From positions 62,001-126,000 of the forward strand of contig CAVTWD010000015.1 of NCBI GenBank assembly GCA_963738325.1: a DNA stretch of 64,000 nt, given 5' to 3'. The DNA is from CAVTWD01 sp963738325. Lineage in GTDB: Bacteria > Actinomycetota > Acidimicrobiia > Acidimicrobiales > Ilumatobacteraceae. The notes under the pieces were generated by a model. That model ran no database searches and was not told the DNA's origin. It saw nothing but the letters and a program-made list of their open reading frames with translations. Positions 28,822 to 38,683 of this stretch are shown in pieces; position 1 is the stretch's first letter, and each line of letters begins with the position of its first letter. The position numbers and the translations under genes are program-made.

Positions 28822-30040
28822 ATGCCGACGACGGTGCACGATCTCGACCTCCCCAGCATCGATCTCACCGCCATCGAGGATCACGAGGAGCGCACCTCCA
28901 CCCTCCACACGTTGCGCGAGCAGTCGTGGCTGCTGCGCACGCCGATCGGCTTCGCGGTCACCCGTTACGACGACGTCGTGGCCATCCTCCGCGAGCGGCG
29001 CTTCCATTCGGCGGCGCGCCTTCTCGCCGAGCTCTCGGGCGTCACCGACGAGGCCTTCCTGGCCCGGCGGCGGGTGTCCATCCTCACCGCCGAAGGCGAC
29101 GAGCACGCGCGGCTCCGCCGCCTCGTGGCGCCCGCGTTCACGCCGAAGGCGGCGGACCGCCTGCGGCCGTTCATGCGCGAGGTGGTGAATGGTCTCGTCG
29201 ATGGCGTGGCGCCTGCGGGGCGCACCGAGTTCGTGGCGGACATCGAGCGCGCCGTATCCCATCCCGATCATCTGCGAGCTCCTCGGCGCGCCGAAGGAGG
29301 ACTGGGAGCTCTTCGCCCGCTGGGCGCCCGACATCCTCCGCGTCTTCAACCTGAACTTCCAGGAAGACCTCCCGATCATCATGCAGGCGCAGGACGAGCT
29401 GGGCGCCTACGTGCGGGCGCTCATCGACCAGCGGCGCCACGAGCCGCGCGACGACCTGCTGACCGACCTGATCCAGGCCGAGGAGGCCGGCGATCGTCTC
29501 TCCACCCAAGAGCTGGAGACCATGGTCGAGGCCGTGCTCGTGGGAGGAACCGACACCACCCGCAATCAACTGGCGTGCACGATGGCGTTGTTCAGCGGGC
29601 AACCCGAGCAATGGGCACTGCTGGCGGAGCGGCCCGAGCTCGCGCCGCGCGCCGTCGAGGAATCGATGCGCTACCTCGGGGCCGTGCGAGGCACGGCGCG
29701 CATCGCCTCGGAGGACATCGAGCACCGCGGCGTCGTGTTCCCGGCGGGAACGCTCGTCAACGCGTCGTTCGTCGCCTCGAACGCGGACCCCGAGGTGTGG
29801 TCCGAGCCGGAACGCTTCGACATCACCCGCGAATCCCCGTCGCCGCAGCTGACCTTCGGCAGCGGGATCCACCACTGCCTGGGCGCGTGGCTGGCGCGAG
29901 CCGAGATGCAGGAAGCTCTCACGATCCTCGCTCGCCGCATGCCCGGCCTGAGGCCGGACGGCCCGGTGCTCTGGAAGCCCAACACCGTGGGCATCTGGGG
30001 CCCGCAGCGCCTCCCGTTGCGCTTCGAGCCCAGCCGCTGA
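28822..30040 (+). CDS. Cytochrome P450 no. 1 (one frame break)
   Basis: Heme-thiolate monooxygenase, ~405 residues. Present: HARLRRLVAPAFTPKAADRL (helix C Arg), I-helix VLVGGTDTTRNQLACTMALF with the acid-alcohol pair, EESMRYLGAVRGTARIASED (ExxR), and the heme loop LTFGSGIHHCLGAWLARAEM. The frame changes once near 29260, between ADIERAVS and YPIPIICELLGAP. The start at 28822 is only 36 bp from the divergent CoA-transferase start, so shared control is possible. No ferredoxin or reductase gene adjoins it. The sequence resembles actinobacterial CYPs acting on hydrophobic substrates, but the substrate is not known. Confidence 0.92.
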
Positions 30041-30047
30041 GGCCCGA

Positions 30048-31058
30048 TCAGTCCTTGCGGGCCCGGCTGGGGGCGACGCGGGGCGGCTCCCCGGGCATCT
30101 TCGGGTACACCGGCGGCCAAGGAGCGTCGCTCAACCCGTTGTCGAGGTCGCGGTGGAACAGCGCGAGCAGGGGCTCCAGTGTCTGGCGTCGCTCCCCCAT
30201 CGGCGCCCACGGGTCCCCGGTCGCCTCGAGTCGCTCGGGCACGGTGGCGATGGTGAGGGCGTTGGGGTCGAGCCTGTCGAGCTCGTCCCATGGGAACGGC
30301 GTCGACACCTGGGCGCCCGGCCGCGCCCGCACCGACCACGCGCCGAACACGGTCTTGTGCGGCGCGTTCTGGTTGAAGTCGATGAACACCCGCCGGCCCC
30401 GCTCTTCCTTCCACCACGCCGCGGTGATCAGCTCGGGCCGCCGCCGCTCGAGCTCTCTCGCCGCGGCCACTGCGGCGGCGCGCACGGCGACCGAGTCCCA
30501 GTCCGGCGCCAGCTCGGCGTACACGTGGATGCCGCGGTTGCCGGTGGTCTTCGGGTAGCCCACGAGACCGAGCTCGCCGAGGAAGCCGCGCACCTCATGG
30601 GCCGCTTCGCGCACCTGCTCAAACGCCACCCCGGGTTGGGGGTCGAGGTCGAGGCGGAGTTGGTCGGCGTGATCTGCCTCGGCCGCCAGCGCCGGCCACA
30701 CATGGAACCCCAGGCAGCCGAGGTTGACGGCCCAGAGGACATGGGCGAGGTCGGCCACGACCAACGCGCGCGAGCTGGTGCCATTGGGGGTCGAGACGAT
30801 GGTGGTCTCCAACCAGTCGGGCGCGCTGTCGGGCACCCGCTTCTGGAAGAAGGACGAGCCACCTGCGCCGTTCGGGAACCGCTGCAACAGGACCGGCCGG
30901 CCCCGCATCGCCCGCAGGAGCGGTTCGGCCACCCGTTGGTAGTAGTGGACGAGGTCGAGCTTCGTCTCGCCGCGCTCCGCGAAGAAGACCTTCGAGGCAT
31001 GGGTGATGGCGAGGCGGCGCCCATCGACCTCGATCTCGACGGTGTCCTTGCCGGCCAC
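30048..31058 (-). CDS. LigD-type polymerase/primase domain protein (stand-alone PolDom)
   Basis: Archaeo-eukaryotic primase-superfamily polymerase that fills and processes ends during bacterial non-homologous end joining. 336 residues: LDLVHYYQRVAEPLLRAMRG, PVLLQRFPNGAGGSSFFQKR, VLWAVNLGCLGFHVWP, LRLDLDPQPGVAFEQVR (catalytic Asp pair), TTGNRGIHVYAEL, RRVFIDFNQNAPHKTVFGAW and the PFPWDEL segment. Ligase and phosphoesterase domains are absent, the usual split arrangement in many actinobacteria. No ku or ligase gene is in the window. It is convergent with the P450 (7-bp gap). Confidence 0.93.
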   Translation of the reverse strand: MAGKDTVEIEVDGRRLAITHASKVFFAERGETKLDLVHYYQRVAEPLLRAMRGRPVLLQRFPNGAGGSSFFQKRVPDSAPDWLETTIVSTPNGTSSRALVVADLAHVLWAVNLGCLGFHVWPALAAEADHADQLRLDLDPQPGVAFEQVREAAHEVRGFLGELGLVGYPKTTGNRGIHVYAELAPDWDSVAVRAAAVAAARELERRRPELITAAWWKEERGRRVFIDFNQNAPHKTVFGAWSVRARPGAQVSTPFPWDELDRLDPNALTIATVPERLEATGDPWAPMGERRQTLEPLLALFHRDLDNGLSDAPWPPVYPKMPGEPPRVAPSRARKD

Positions 31059-31074
31059 CTTCGCACGCTACCGA

Positions 31075-31749
31075 TCAACGTCCGACGTAGTGCGCACGCG
31101 GGCGGAAGCGGCCCGGAGCCTCGCCGCACCCCTCGAGCGCGTGGGCGATCCATCCGGCCGTACGAGCGATGGTGAAGATGGCCTCACCCGCATCCTCGGG
31201 CATGGCCGCGGCGAAGCCGAGCACCGCCAGGGCGAAGTCGATGTTCGGTTGGATGGGCGCTCGCCGACGGCGCGGGGGTCGCCATCCCGGTAGAGCGGGT
31301 GGCCGAATCCCGGGTAGGCGCCGTGCAGGCGCAACGGAGATGGTGCCTCGAAGCGCCTCGCCGCCGGCCGGCAGGACGAGCCGGGGCGTGCGGCCGTCAC
31401 CAGGGGGCGCCAACCCGTCCACCATCGTCGAGATGAGTGCCCGGGCACACGCGATGACCGCGAGCGGGCGCAGATCCGAGCGCGACGGATCGTCGGCGGC
31501 GGCGACATCCACCAGCAGGCGGAGGCGATCGAGAAGATGCATCGCGTTAGGGGTGCGGTGAGAGCTGCCTTCCCACGGGCCGGCACGAGCGGGCAGCACT
31601 CCGCCCCAGAGCAGCTCGGCGACCTGCTCGAAGGTGGCGCGGCGAGCCAGACCCGTGGCGTCGTGGCCCCGGTAGCGTAGAGCGTGGCCGTCGATCGATA
31701 CCGCCCCTGCAGCGAGGTAAGCCCGTCGTGGGGGGCCGGCCAACGACAT
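31075..31749 (-). pseudogene. Citrate-synthase-like gene lacking its central catalytic part
   Basis: The 5' part encodes an N-terminal citrate-synthase domain (SIDGHALRYRGHDATGLARR, FEQVAELLWGGVLP, AVIACARALISTMVDGLAPP). The 3' part encodes the C-terminal end: in one frame AYPGFGHPLYRDGDPRAV, then in another NIDFALAVLGFAAAMPEDAG, ARTAGWIAHALEGCGE and RPRAHYVGR. Between them the ~130 residues with the HELAAS-type and HGGA segments, which carry catalytic His residues, are missing; only ~225 codons remain of ~370-380 expected. The gene as written cannot encode an active synthase. The family member would be a small, second citrate synthase or citryl-CoA-lyase-like protein beside gltA. Deletion and frame changes near 31330-31270 and the GTG/ATG choice are uncertain; ATG 31749 fits the family start. 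Confidence 0.65.
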
Positions 31750-31803
31750 CCGGTCCGGGCGGGCTCCACCACGGAGGCGGGAGAGCCGGGTAGCGTCGCC
31801 GCC

Positions 31804-33735
31804 GTGGTTTCGCCGCGCCGACCCCCTGCGCGGCTGGGTCGGGGCACGCTCACCGCGGCCGTGTTGGTCCTCGTCGCGGCCCTCACGAGCTGCACCTCCG
31901 CCGCCAGCCAGGCCGAGACGCGACGAGCGGCCGCCGGAGCCATCACGACCGGCCGCTACGTGCCCGTGGTGCCGACGCGCGTGGCTGACACCCGCCGCGC
32001 CTTTGGGACGTCGCCCGCGGGACGGCTGCGCGCCAACGTGGCAGTGACGCTGGCGGTCACCGGGCGTCGCGAGGTGCAGGTGCCCTCGTCGGTCACGGCC
32101 GTCGTGCTGGGGGTCGTGTCCGTGGGCGCGTCGGCGCCGTCGTACGTCACCGTGTGGCCGGCAGGCGCGCCACGCCCCAACGCCTCCAATCTCAACGTCG
32201 TCAGCCCCGGTCAGGCGGTGGCCGATCTGGTGACCTCGCGGCTCTCGACCTCGGGACAGCTGTCGCTGCTGAGCAGCGCGCCGGCCGACCTGGTCGTCGA
32301 CCTCTACGGCTACTACGAGCCGGCGAGCGGCGCGGTGACGGCCGGGCGCACGGTCGCCATCACACCGACGCGTGCCTACGACTCGCGCAGCACGGGCGGC
32401 GCGCTCGGAGCCGGGCAGACCCGGGTCATCCCGCTTCCGGCCTCGGCCGTGCCGGCGGGCTCCAGCGCCGCGGTGCTCAACCTCACCGTCACCCAAACGA
32501 GGGCGCCGGGGTTCTGGACGATCTTCCCCACCGCGAGCCGAGGCGGCCCCGTGCCGACGACCTCGAACCTGAACGTGGCGGGTCCGGGGCGCACCGTCGC
32601 CGTCCAGGCGATCGTGCCGGTCGGTGCCGACCGCACGGTGAAGGTCTTCAGCTCCGGTGGGGGCCACGCGATCGTCGACGTCTTCGCGTACATCACGGGC
32701 GCGACCACACCGGCCTCCACCGCCGGCCTGTTCGTCCCGCTCGCCGCCCCCGTCCGCTTCGCCGATACGCGCACGGCCAGCAACGATCCCCTGGCCAACC
32801 ATCCCCAGGCCCTCTACCCGGGCTGGACGATGGAGGTGCCGACGCTCGGCCGGCTGGGCGTGCCTGCGGCTGCCTCGCTCGTGGCCGCCACGACGACATA
32901 CGTCGGCGCCCGCAGCCCGGGCTATCTCTCCGTGCTGGCGGCGGGCACGCCTCGACCGGCCACATCTGCGGTGAACGCGGACGCGGCCGGCGAGACGGTG
33001 GCCAACCACACCACCATCCCCGTCGGTACCCGGGGCGTGGCCGTCTATGCCTCGGGCGGCGGGAACGTCATCGTCGACATCGCCGGCTATTTCACCGGAT
33101 CGCCTCAGCCGTCCACCCTCCCCCCGCCGAAGAACGTGGTGCCGTTGGGCCGGACGTCGTGCCGGGCCGTGGTCCACATCGGCGACTCGACGTCGGTCGG
33201 GCTCATCTCCGCCTCGCTCCTGCCGAACCCGGCCGACCGCATCGGCGCCCAGTACGCGCGCGTCGGCGTCGTCGAGCAGCATCTCGAGATCTCCGGGGCC
33301 CGTTCGATCGTCGAGACGCTGCCGGGCCAGATCAACGCCTACGACACCGCGGTCAACCTTCGCAATGCCGGGTACCACGGCTGCTGGGTGCTGGCCCTGG
33401 GCACCACCGACACGGCCAACGTAGCCGTCGGCTCGCCCGTGTCCCGGGCCACGCGGATCGCTCGCATGATGTCGGTGATCGGCAATGAGCCGGTGCTCTG
33501 GGTGAACGTCAGGACGATCGTGACCAGCGGCGCGTGGTCGGAGCCGAACATGCTGCTCTGGAACCAGGCTTTGGCCCAGGCCCTCCCGTCCTACCCGAAC
33601 CTCAAGATCTACGACTGGGCGTCGGTCGTGCAGACGAGCTGGTTCTCCTCCGACCGCGTGCACTACACATCGGAGGGGTATCGCAACCGGGCCCGCATGA
33701 TCGCCGACGGCCTCGCCACAGCGTTTCCGGCATAG
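31804..33735 (+). CDS. Lipoprotein with three repeated beta domains and a C-terminal SGNH-hydrolase-like domain
   Basis: A 643-residue exported protein. From GTG 31804: basic N-terminus, hydrophobic segment and lipobox LTSC, so the mature protein begins at that Cys. Three ~130-residue repeats follow, each opening with a phrase such as YVPVVPTRVADTR, VAITPTRAYDSR or FVPLAAPVRFADTR and ending VVDLYGYYEP, IVDVFAYITG or IVDIAGYFTG. The last ~200 residues are SGNH-like: VVHIGDSTSVGL (block I GDS), LALGTTDTANVA (block III-like, with T in place of GxND), and SSDRVHYTSEGY (Asp-x-x-His of block V). Likely acts outside the membrane on acylated carbohydrate or as a binding protein. An in-frame start at 31684 is possible but would bury the lipobox. 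Confidence 0.82.
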   Translation: MVSPRRPPARLGRGTLTAAVLVLVAALTSCTSAASQAETRRAAAGAITTGRYVPVVPTRVADTRRAFGTSPAGRLRANVAVTLAVTGRREVQVPSSVTAVVLGVVSVGASAPSYVTVWPAGAPRPNASNLNVVSPGQAVADLVTSRLSTSGQLSLLSSAPADLVVDLYGYYEPASGAVTAGRTVAITPTRAYDSRSTGGALGAGQTRVIPLPASAVPAGSSAAVLNLTVTQTRAPGFWTIFPTASRGGPVPTTSNLNVAGPGRTVAVQAIVPVGADRTVKVFSSGGGHAIVDVFAYITGATTPASTAGLFVPLAAPVRFADTRTASNDPLANHPQALYPGWTMEVPTLGRLGVPAAASLVAATTTYVGARSPGYLSVLAAGTPRPATSAVNADAAGETVANHTTIPVGTRGVAVYASGGGNVIVDIAGYFTGSPQPSTLPPPKNVVPLGRTSCRAVVHIGDSTSVGLISASLLPNPADRIGAQYARVGVVEQHLEISGARSIVETLPGQINAYDTAVNLRNAGYHGCWVLALGTTDTANVAVGSPVSRATRIARMMSVIGNEPVLWVNVRTIVTSGAWSEPNMLLWNQALAQALPSYPNLKIYDWASVVQTSWFSSDRVHYTSEGYRNRARMIADGLATAFPA

Positions 33736-33740
33736 CGATC

Positions 33741-33762
33741 GAGGCGGGGGCCTGCCCCCCTC
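33741..33762 (+). terminator. Terminator after the lipoprotein gene
   Basis: GAGG-C-GGGGGCCTGCCCCC-CTC forms a strong stem-loop 6 nt after the stop codon. A second C-run follows; no T-tract. Confidence 0.5.
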
Positions 33763-33954
33763 AGACCCCCATCCTTTGAGCTCCGCTCGCCCGGCCAAAG
33801 CCGCATCAGGTCCACACGGATCTGTCAGAACTGCCGCAGCGCGGCCTCGGGCGGCTACTCGACAGACCGCGCAGCAGGTGGTACGCAGCACACAGCGCTC
33901 GACCGACGAGGCCATGCTGGCGCGGGCGTCGGTCGCAGCACGAGGAGCCGGTCA

Positions 33955-35223
33955 ATGAGCACGGACATCCGCATCGATGAACTGGACCTGATGGACCCCG
34001 CCGTCCAGGAGCACTGGTTTCCCTACTACCGGGCGCTCCGGGAGCAGGCCCCCGTCTACCGGGTGCCGCGCACGGGCGAGTTCTTCCTGACCCGCTACGA
34101 CGACGTCCACTACGTGCTGCGCCATCCCGAGCTGTTCCCGGCCGCGGCGTCGGCCAGCGACTTCAAGCTGATCCGCAGCGAGGCGGCCAACCGGTACTAC
34201 CAGGAGCATGGCTGGCCCCGGCGCGGGCCGCTGGGAATGAACCCGCCGATCCACCGGGAGTACCGGGCCCTCGTCGATCCGTGGTTCAACGGCGCCGCGG
34301 CCGGCCGGGCGCGGCCGATGATCGAACATCTGGCCGAGGGCCTCCTCGAGCAGTGGGTCGACGAGGGCGAAGTGGAGATCGTCTCCCAGTTCGCCCTGCC
34401 CCTTCCCGTCATGGTGATCACCACGCTGCTCGGCTTCCCCCTGGAGCACATCCCGGACCTCAAGCGGTGGTCAGAGGCGTGGGCCTCGCCCTTCGCCCGC
34501 AACCTCGACGAAGAGGGCGAGATGTACGTCGCCGAGCAAGGCGTCCAGTTCCAGCGCTACATCTACGACCACTTGCAGCAAAAACGGCGGGAGCCGAAGG
34601 ACGACGTCCTCTCCCATCTGTCCCAGGCGCAGTTCAACGATCCGGACAAGGGCCACCGCCCCCTCACCGATGGTGAGATCATCAATATGATCGACCACCT
34701 CTACACGGGGGGCAACGAGACCACGACCTTCGCCATCACGTCGGGGTTGTGGCTCCTGGTGAGCCATCCCGACGTCGAGGACCACCTCCGCCGAGACCCA
34801 GGGAAGATCCCCACGTTCGTGGACGAGGTGCTGCGCCTCGAGTCGCCGACGCAAGGCCTCTGGCGCGGCGTCGCCGAAGACGTGGAGATCGGCGGCGTCG
34901 AGATCCCCAAGGGCTCGAGCATCCACATCCGCTACGGCGCGGCCAACCGCGATCCGGAGATGTTCCCGAACCCCGACGTGTTGGACCTCGGGCGCCGCAA
35001 CGCGAGCCGCCACGTCGCCTTCGGCGCCGGCGAGCACCGCTGCCCCGGCGAAGGGCTCACGAAGCTGGAGCAGCGAATCGCGGTCGAGCTGTTCCTGCGG
35101 CGCATGAGCAACCTCCGCGTCACCGAAGGCCGCAACGACTTCTCCCACCATCGCGGCTTCTGGCTCCGCGCGTTGAAGAGCCTGTACGTCTCCTTCGACC
35201 CGGTGCCCCTCGAAGCAGCCTGA
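33955..35223 (+). CDS. Cytochrome P450 no. 2
   Basis: Intact 422-residue P450. Contains GPLGMNPPIHREYRALVDPW (helix C), YTGGNETTTFAITSGLWLL (I-helix with E-T-T), DEVLRLESPTQGLWRGVAED (ExxR) and the heme loop VAFGAGEHRCPGEGLTKLEQ. The RCPG form of the heme loop and the long C-terminus HHRGFWLRALKSLYVSF are features of a distinct CYP subgroup, unlike P450s nos. 1 and 3. Start ATG 33955 has GAGGAG 8 nt upstream. Followed after 60 bp by an SDR on the same strand, a usual pair: hydroxylation then oxidation of the alcohol. Confidence 0.95.
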   Translation: MSTDIRIDELDLMDPAVQEHWFPYYRALREQAPVYRVPRTGEFFLTRYDDVHYVLRHPELFPAAASASDFKLIRSEAANRYYQEHGWPRRGPLGMNPPIHREYRALVDPWFNGAAAGRARPMIEHLAEGLLEQWVDEGEVEIVSQFALPLPVMVITTLLGFPLEHIPDLKRWSEAWASPFARNLDEEGEMYVAEQGVQFQRYIYDHLQQKRREPKDDVLSHLSQAQFNDPDKGHRPLTDGEIINMIDHLYTGGNETTTFAITSGLWLLVSHPDVEDHLRRDPGKIPTFVDEVLRLESPTQGLWRGVAEDVEIGGVEIPKGSSIHIRYGAANRDPEMFPNPDVLDLGRRNASRHVAFGAGEHRCPGEGLTKLEQRIAVELFLRRMSNLRVTEGRNDFSHHRGFWLRALKSLYVSFDPVPLEAA

Positions 35224-35283
35224 GCTACGGCGACCGCCCGCCCGCCTCGACGAAATGCGCGGCACAACTGAAAGGAAGGGTTC

Positions 35284-36061
35284 ATGAAGCTGCAGGACCG
35301 GGTGGCCCTCGTGACGGGAGGGACGAAGGGGATCGGGCGCGGCATCGCCGAAGCGTTCCTGGCCGAAGGGGCCAAGGTCGTGATCAACGGCCGCAGTCGA
35401 GGAGACCGGCCGCAAGGTCCTCGCCGAGCTCGACGCGGGCGACCGCGCCAGCTTCGCGGCCGGCGACGTGATGCAGAAGGCCGACGTCGAAGGTCTCGTC
35501 GACAAGACGGTCGAGCGCTACGGGCGCATCGACATCCTCGTGAACAACGCCGGCGGCGCCAACCTCTTCGCGCCCGTGGCCGAGATGAGCGACGAGGCCA
35601 TGGAAGAGGCGCTCGTCTGGAACCTCTGGTCCACGTTCTGGGGTAGCCGCAAGGCGCTGGGCTACATGATCCCGCAGGGGTTCGGCCGCATCATCAACAT
35701 CTCGTCGGTCGAGGGCAAGCACGGCAAGGCCGGGCTCACCAACTACGTCACGGCCAAGCACGCCATCAACGGCTTCACCAAGTCGACGGCCAAGGAGATC
35801 GGCACGACCGGCGTCACCATCAACGCCATCTGCCCGGGCCTGATCCTCACCGACATCGTGATGACCAACGGCCCTGAGACCGCCCGGACGATGGGGATCA
35901 CCTTCGACGAGATGGTCGCGCTCTACACGTCAGAGTCGGCCATCAAGAAGCCGAACACCGTTGAGCAGGTCGGGGCCGTCGCCGTGCTGATGGCGTCGGA
36001 CCTCGGCGAGGGAATCACCGGCGCCATCTGGTCGGTCGACGGAGGAACCGCCGCCTACTGA
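35284..36061 (+). CDS. Short-chain dehydrogenase/reductase (one frame break)
   Basis: Classical SDR, ~258 residues. MKLQDRVALVTGGTKGIGRG (cofactor motif), ILVNNAGGANLF (NNAG), INISSVEGKHG (Ser), YVTAKHAINGF (Tyr-x-x-x-Lys), and the C-terminal ITGAIWSVDGGTAAY. One frame change near 35400 separates residues ~1-38 from the rest; AETGRKVLAELD-like sequence resumes immediately. ATG 35284 follows GAAAGGAAGGG. It lies directly after P450 no. 2 and ends 28 bp from the convergent acyltransferase. Probably oxidises the alcohol made by the P450, an inference from context. Confidence 0.92.
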
Positions 36062-36070
36062 CGCACTCGG

Positions 36071-36087
36071 CGGCCCGGCACGGGCCG
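36071..36087. terminator. Hairpin between convergent SDR and acyltransferase
   Basis: CGGCCCG-GCA-CGGGCCG, a perfect 7-bp stem with a 3-nt loop, fills the 27-bp gap between the two stop codons. Confidence 0.55.
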
Positions 36088-36088
36088 A

Positions 36089-38093
36089 TCAGACGCGAAG
36101 AGCCTGCAGCTCGGGGATGAGGGTGTCCCACACCAGCTTGGCCCCCGGCTTGTAGTAGTGGACGCCGTCCCAGCGGTTGCCGCGGTCCGTGCTCACGGAC
36201 TCGTCGGTGCAGAACGACGACACCCCGGGCAGGAACGAGACGTGGCCCGGGTCGCTCGCCGCGGCCGCCCGGAGGAGCGTGTTCAGATGCCGCGTGCGAT
36301 CGTCCTGCCCGCGCTCGGGGAGGGCGGTGAGGCCGCCGGCACTCACCGGCCGGTAGCACGGCACTTCGAGGAGCGCGACCTTGGCGCCGACCGCCTTGAC
36401 CGCGTCGATGCCCCGTTGGAGTTGTGCCAGGAGGTACTGGTCGGACTCCGGCGTGCCGAACACGAGCAGATGACCGTCACGCTCGAGATCGAAGACGTCC
36501 CACGCCCCGACGCTCACGAGAGCCAGCTGCGCCTGGTTGGCGCTGACCTTGGCCGCCCACCGCGAGGGCCAGTCGGCGCAGGTGCCGAAGTTCCAGCTGA
36601 AACCCTTCGCTGCGGTCTTGACCTTGCCGTCGACGATCCCACACCCCTCGATCGACCCGTCGGTGACGGTGAAGGCCTGCGCCAACTCGGGCGGCGCGTT
36701 GCGCAGCAACGTCATCCCCACCGAGTCGCCGACGATGGTGATGCGCTGCAAGCCATCGCCCGCTCGCGCTAGCGGCGCGGTGGAGGGTGCGCTCCCCGCG
36801 GCGGCATCGGGGCGGGTGTCCACGAACGGGCTCGCCGATGACGCCGACGCGACCGCCACCGTGAGCACGCTCACCGCGGTCACAGCGCCGAGGATCGGGG
36901 CGCTGAGCCAGCCCTCGCCGGCCGACGATCCGGCCCGCCACCGCCGCAGCACGCCGAGCCCGTCGCGGCGGATGGGGGTTTCGACGAACCGGTAGCTCAG
37001 GGCGGCGACGACGAAGGTGAGCCCGAAGCGGGCGGCGAGCAGCAGCGGGCCGTCCAAGCCGGCCGTCCCCGGGGCGAGCACGATGAAGATCGGCCAGTGC
37101 CAGAGGTAGATCCCGTAGGAGCGGAGGCCGATCCACTTGAGCGTCGGCCGCCCCAGCATGCGCGGGAGGCGGGCGGCGGCAGGGTGGACGGCGGCGGCGA
37201 TCACCAACGCGGAGGCCACCGACACGACCGCGAATCCGCCGCGGTACAGGAACGTCGACGAGTCGGAGAGGAGCAGACCGCAGAGGGCGAGCACACCGAG
37301 GCCGGCGAAGCCCAGCCCGTCGAACAGCGCGCCCGCCCCGGGGGCGGCCGCCCGCAGACTCCGCCACGGACGCCAGCCGCAGGCGAGCGCCGCCCCGATG
37401 AGGATGCCGGCAGCACGCGTATCGGTGCCGTAGTAGACGCGAGACGGATCGCTGCCCGGCGTGTAGAGCAACGCCATCAGCAGCGTGCTGGCCGAGCGCG
37501 CCCAGCAGGATCGGTCCCACGAGGCGGCGGGCCCTGCCCCCGACGCGGACGATGGCGGCGCCGAAGACGAGCGGCCAGACGATGTAGAACTGCTCCTCGA
37601 CCGCCAACGACCACAAGTGGCGCAACATCGAGGGCTGTCCGAGGGCCTCGAAGTAGGACTGATGCGAGAAGATCAGGTACCAGTTGGTCGTGTAGGTGAG
37701 CGCGGCGACGATGTCGCCTCGTAGCCGGGCCACGGTGTCGGGCGCGAAGACCACCGAGTAGACGGCGACGGCCGCGATGAGGGCGAACAGCGCCGGCAAG
37801 AGTCGGCGCGCCCGCCGGCCCCAGAACCGGGCGCGATCGACGGCGCCGTCGCGGGCGAACTCCTCGATCAGCAGGGTCGTGATGAGGAACCCGCTGATCA
37901 CGAAGAACACCTCGACACCGAGGAAGCCGCCCGGCACCCAGGAGACGTCGCCGTGGTAGAGCAGCACCGCGAGCACGGACACGGCCCGCAGCCCATCGAG
38001 GGCCGGTTGGTAGCCGAGGGTCCGTCGACCCTGCCCCGCGGGGCGGGGGCTGGTCGCCACTGGGGCCAGAGCGATCGGTCGAGTGGTCACCAT
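36089..38093 (-). CDS. OafA-type acyltransferase 3 fused to SGNH domain (one frame break)
   Basis: Integral-membrane O-acyltransferase that acylates cell-surface polysaccharide. The N-terminal ~400 residues are the AT3 domain: LDGLRAVSVLAVLLYHGDVS (catalytic His region), PGGFLGVEVFFVISGFLITT, HLWSLAVEEQFYIVWPLVFG, LRSYGIYLWHWPIFIVLAPG and VAALSYRFVETPIRRDGL, with about ten hydrophobic segments. After a linker comes an SGNH domain: RITIVGDSVGMTLLR (GDS), LALVSVGAWDVFDLE and WDGVHYYKPGAKLVWD (Asp-x-x-His). Frame break near 37485. About 668 residues, full length. Start ATG 38093. The C-terminal domain relates it in function to the SGNH lipoprotein at 31804. Confidence 0.92.
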
Positions 38094-38231
38094 GGGCGCG
38101 CGCCAGGGTATCGAGGTCGCGCGGCGGGGACGGGACACCGAATGCTGGCTCGTTGACGACGGCACCGGGCGCGGCGACTGACACGAAACTTTCCCTGTTG
38201 ACGGTGTGATCGGCCGCCGGGCCACGATGGA

Positions 38232-38597
38232 GTGGTGGAGCGCACCTTCAGCGTCGAGGAAGCGGCGGCGATGCTCGAACAAGCGCGTCCGGTGATCGCC
38301 GACATCCTCGAGACCCGCCGCCTGCTGGCCGAGCATCTCCACCTCTTCCAGAGCGGGGACCGGGGCGCGCTGCCAGAGCTCAAGGGGCTCGAAGCGCGCC
38401 TGGGGGACCTCCTCGACTGGTTCATCGGCCGCGGCGTGCAGGTGAAGGGGTACGCGCCGCTGCTGCTCGACTGGCCCGTGCAACGAGGTGAGCGACTGGT
38501 GCTGCTGTGCTGGTTGGAGAACGAGCCCGAGCTGGCGTGGTTCCACGACTCGGAGCTCGGGTTCCTCGGCCGCCGACCGCTGCACGAGCTCGGGTGA
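38232..38597 (+). CDS. DUF2203 family protein
   Basis: A 121-residue protein matching the small DUF2203 family: N-terminal RTFSVEEAAAMLEQARPVIA, a helical middle, VQVKGYAPLLLDWPVQRGER, and the conserved LCWLENEPELAWFHDSELGF then GRRPL. Probably helical with a short beta part; function unknown. GTG codons at 38232 and 38235 both fit. It lies between a divergent acyltransferase and P450 no. 3, without visible functional link. Confidence 0.82.
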   Translation: MVERTFSVEEAAAMLEQARPVIADILETRRLLAEHLHLFQSGDRGALPELKGLEARLGDLLDWFIGRGVQVKGYAPLLLDWPVQRGERLVLLCWLENEPELAWFHDSELGFLGRRPLHELG

Positions 38598-38683
38598 GCG
38601 ATCGAGGACTGCCCCCGACAGGAAGTGGCTCGGCGGCGGCGCGATCTGGAATCGTGGAGAAGCCGCGGACAGGAGGCATGCGG

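Noticed and set aside
27256..30558. Very long plus-strand open frame of ~1,100 codons
   Set aside because: It overlaps the CoA-transferase (minus) and P450 no. 1; the residues are Arg/Gly-rich shadow translation except for the P450 part.
33776..33958. 60-codon frame just upstream of P450 no. 2
   Set aside because: No ribosome-binding site of its own, Ala/Arg-rich composition typical of shadow frames, and it overlaps the P450 start.
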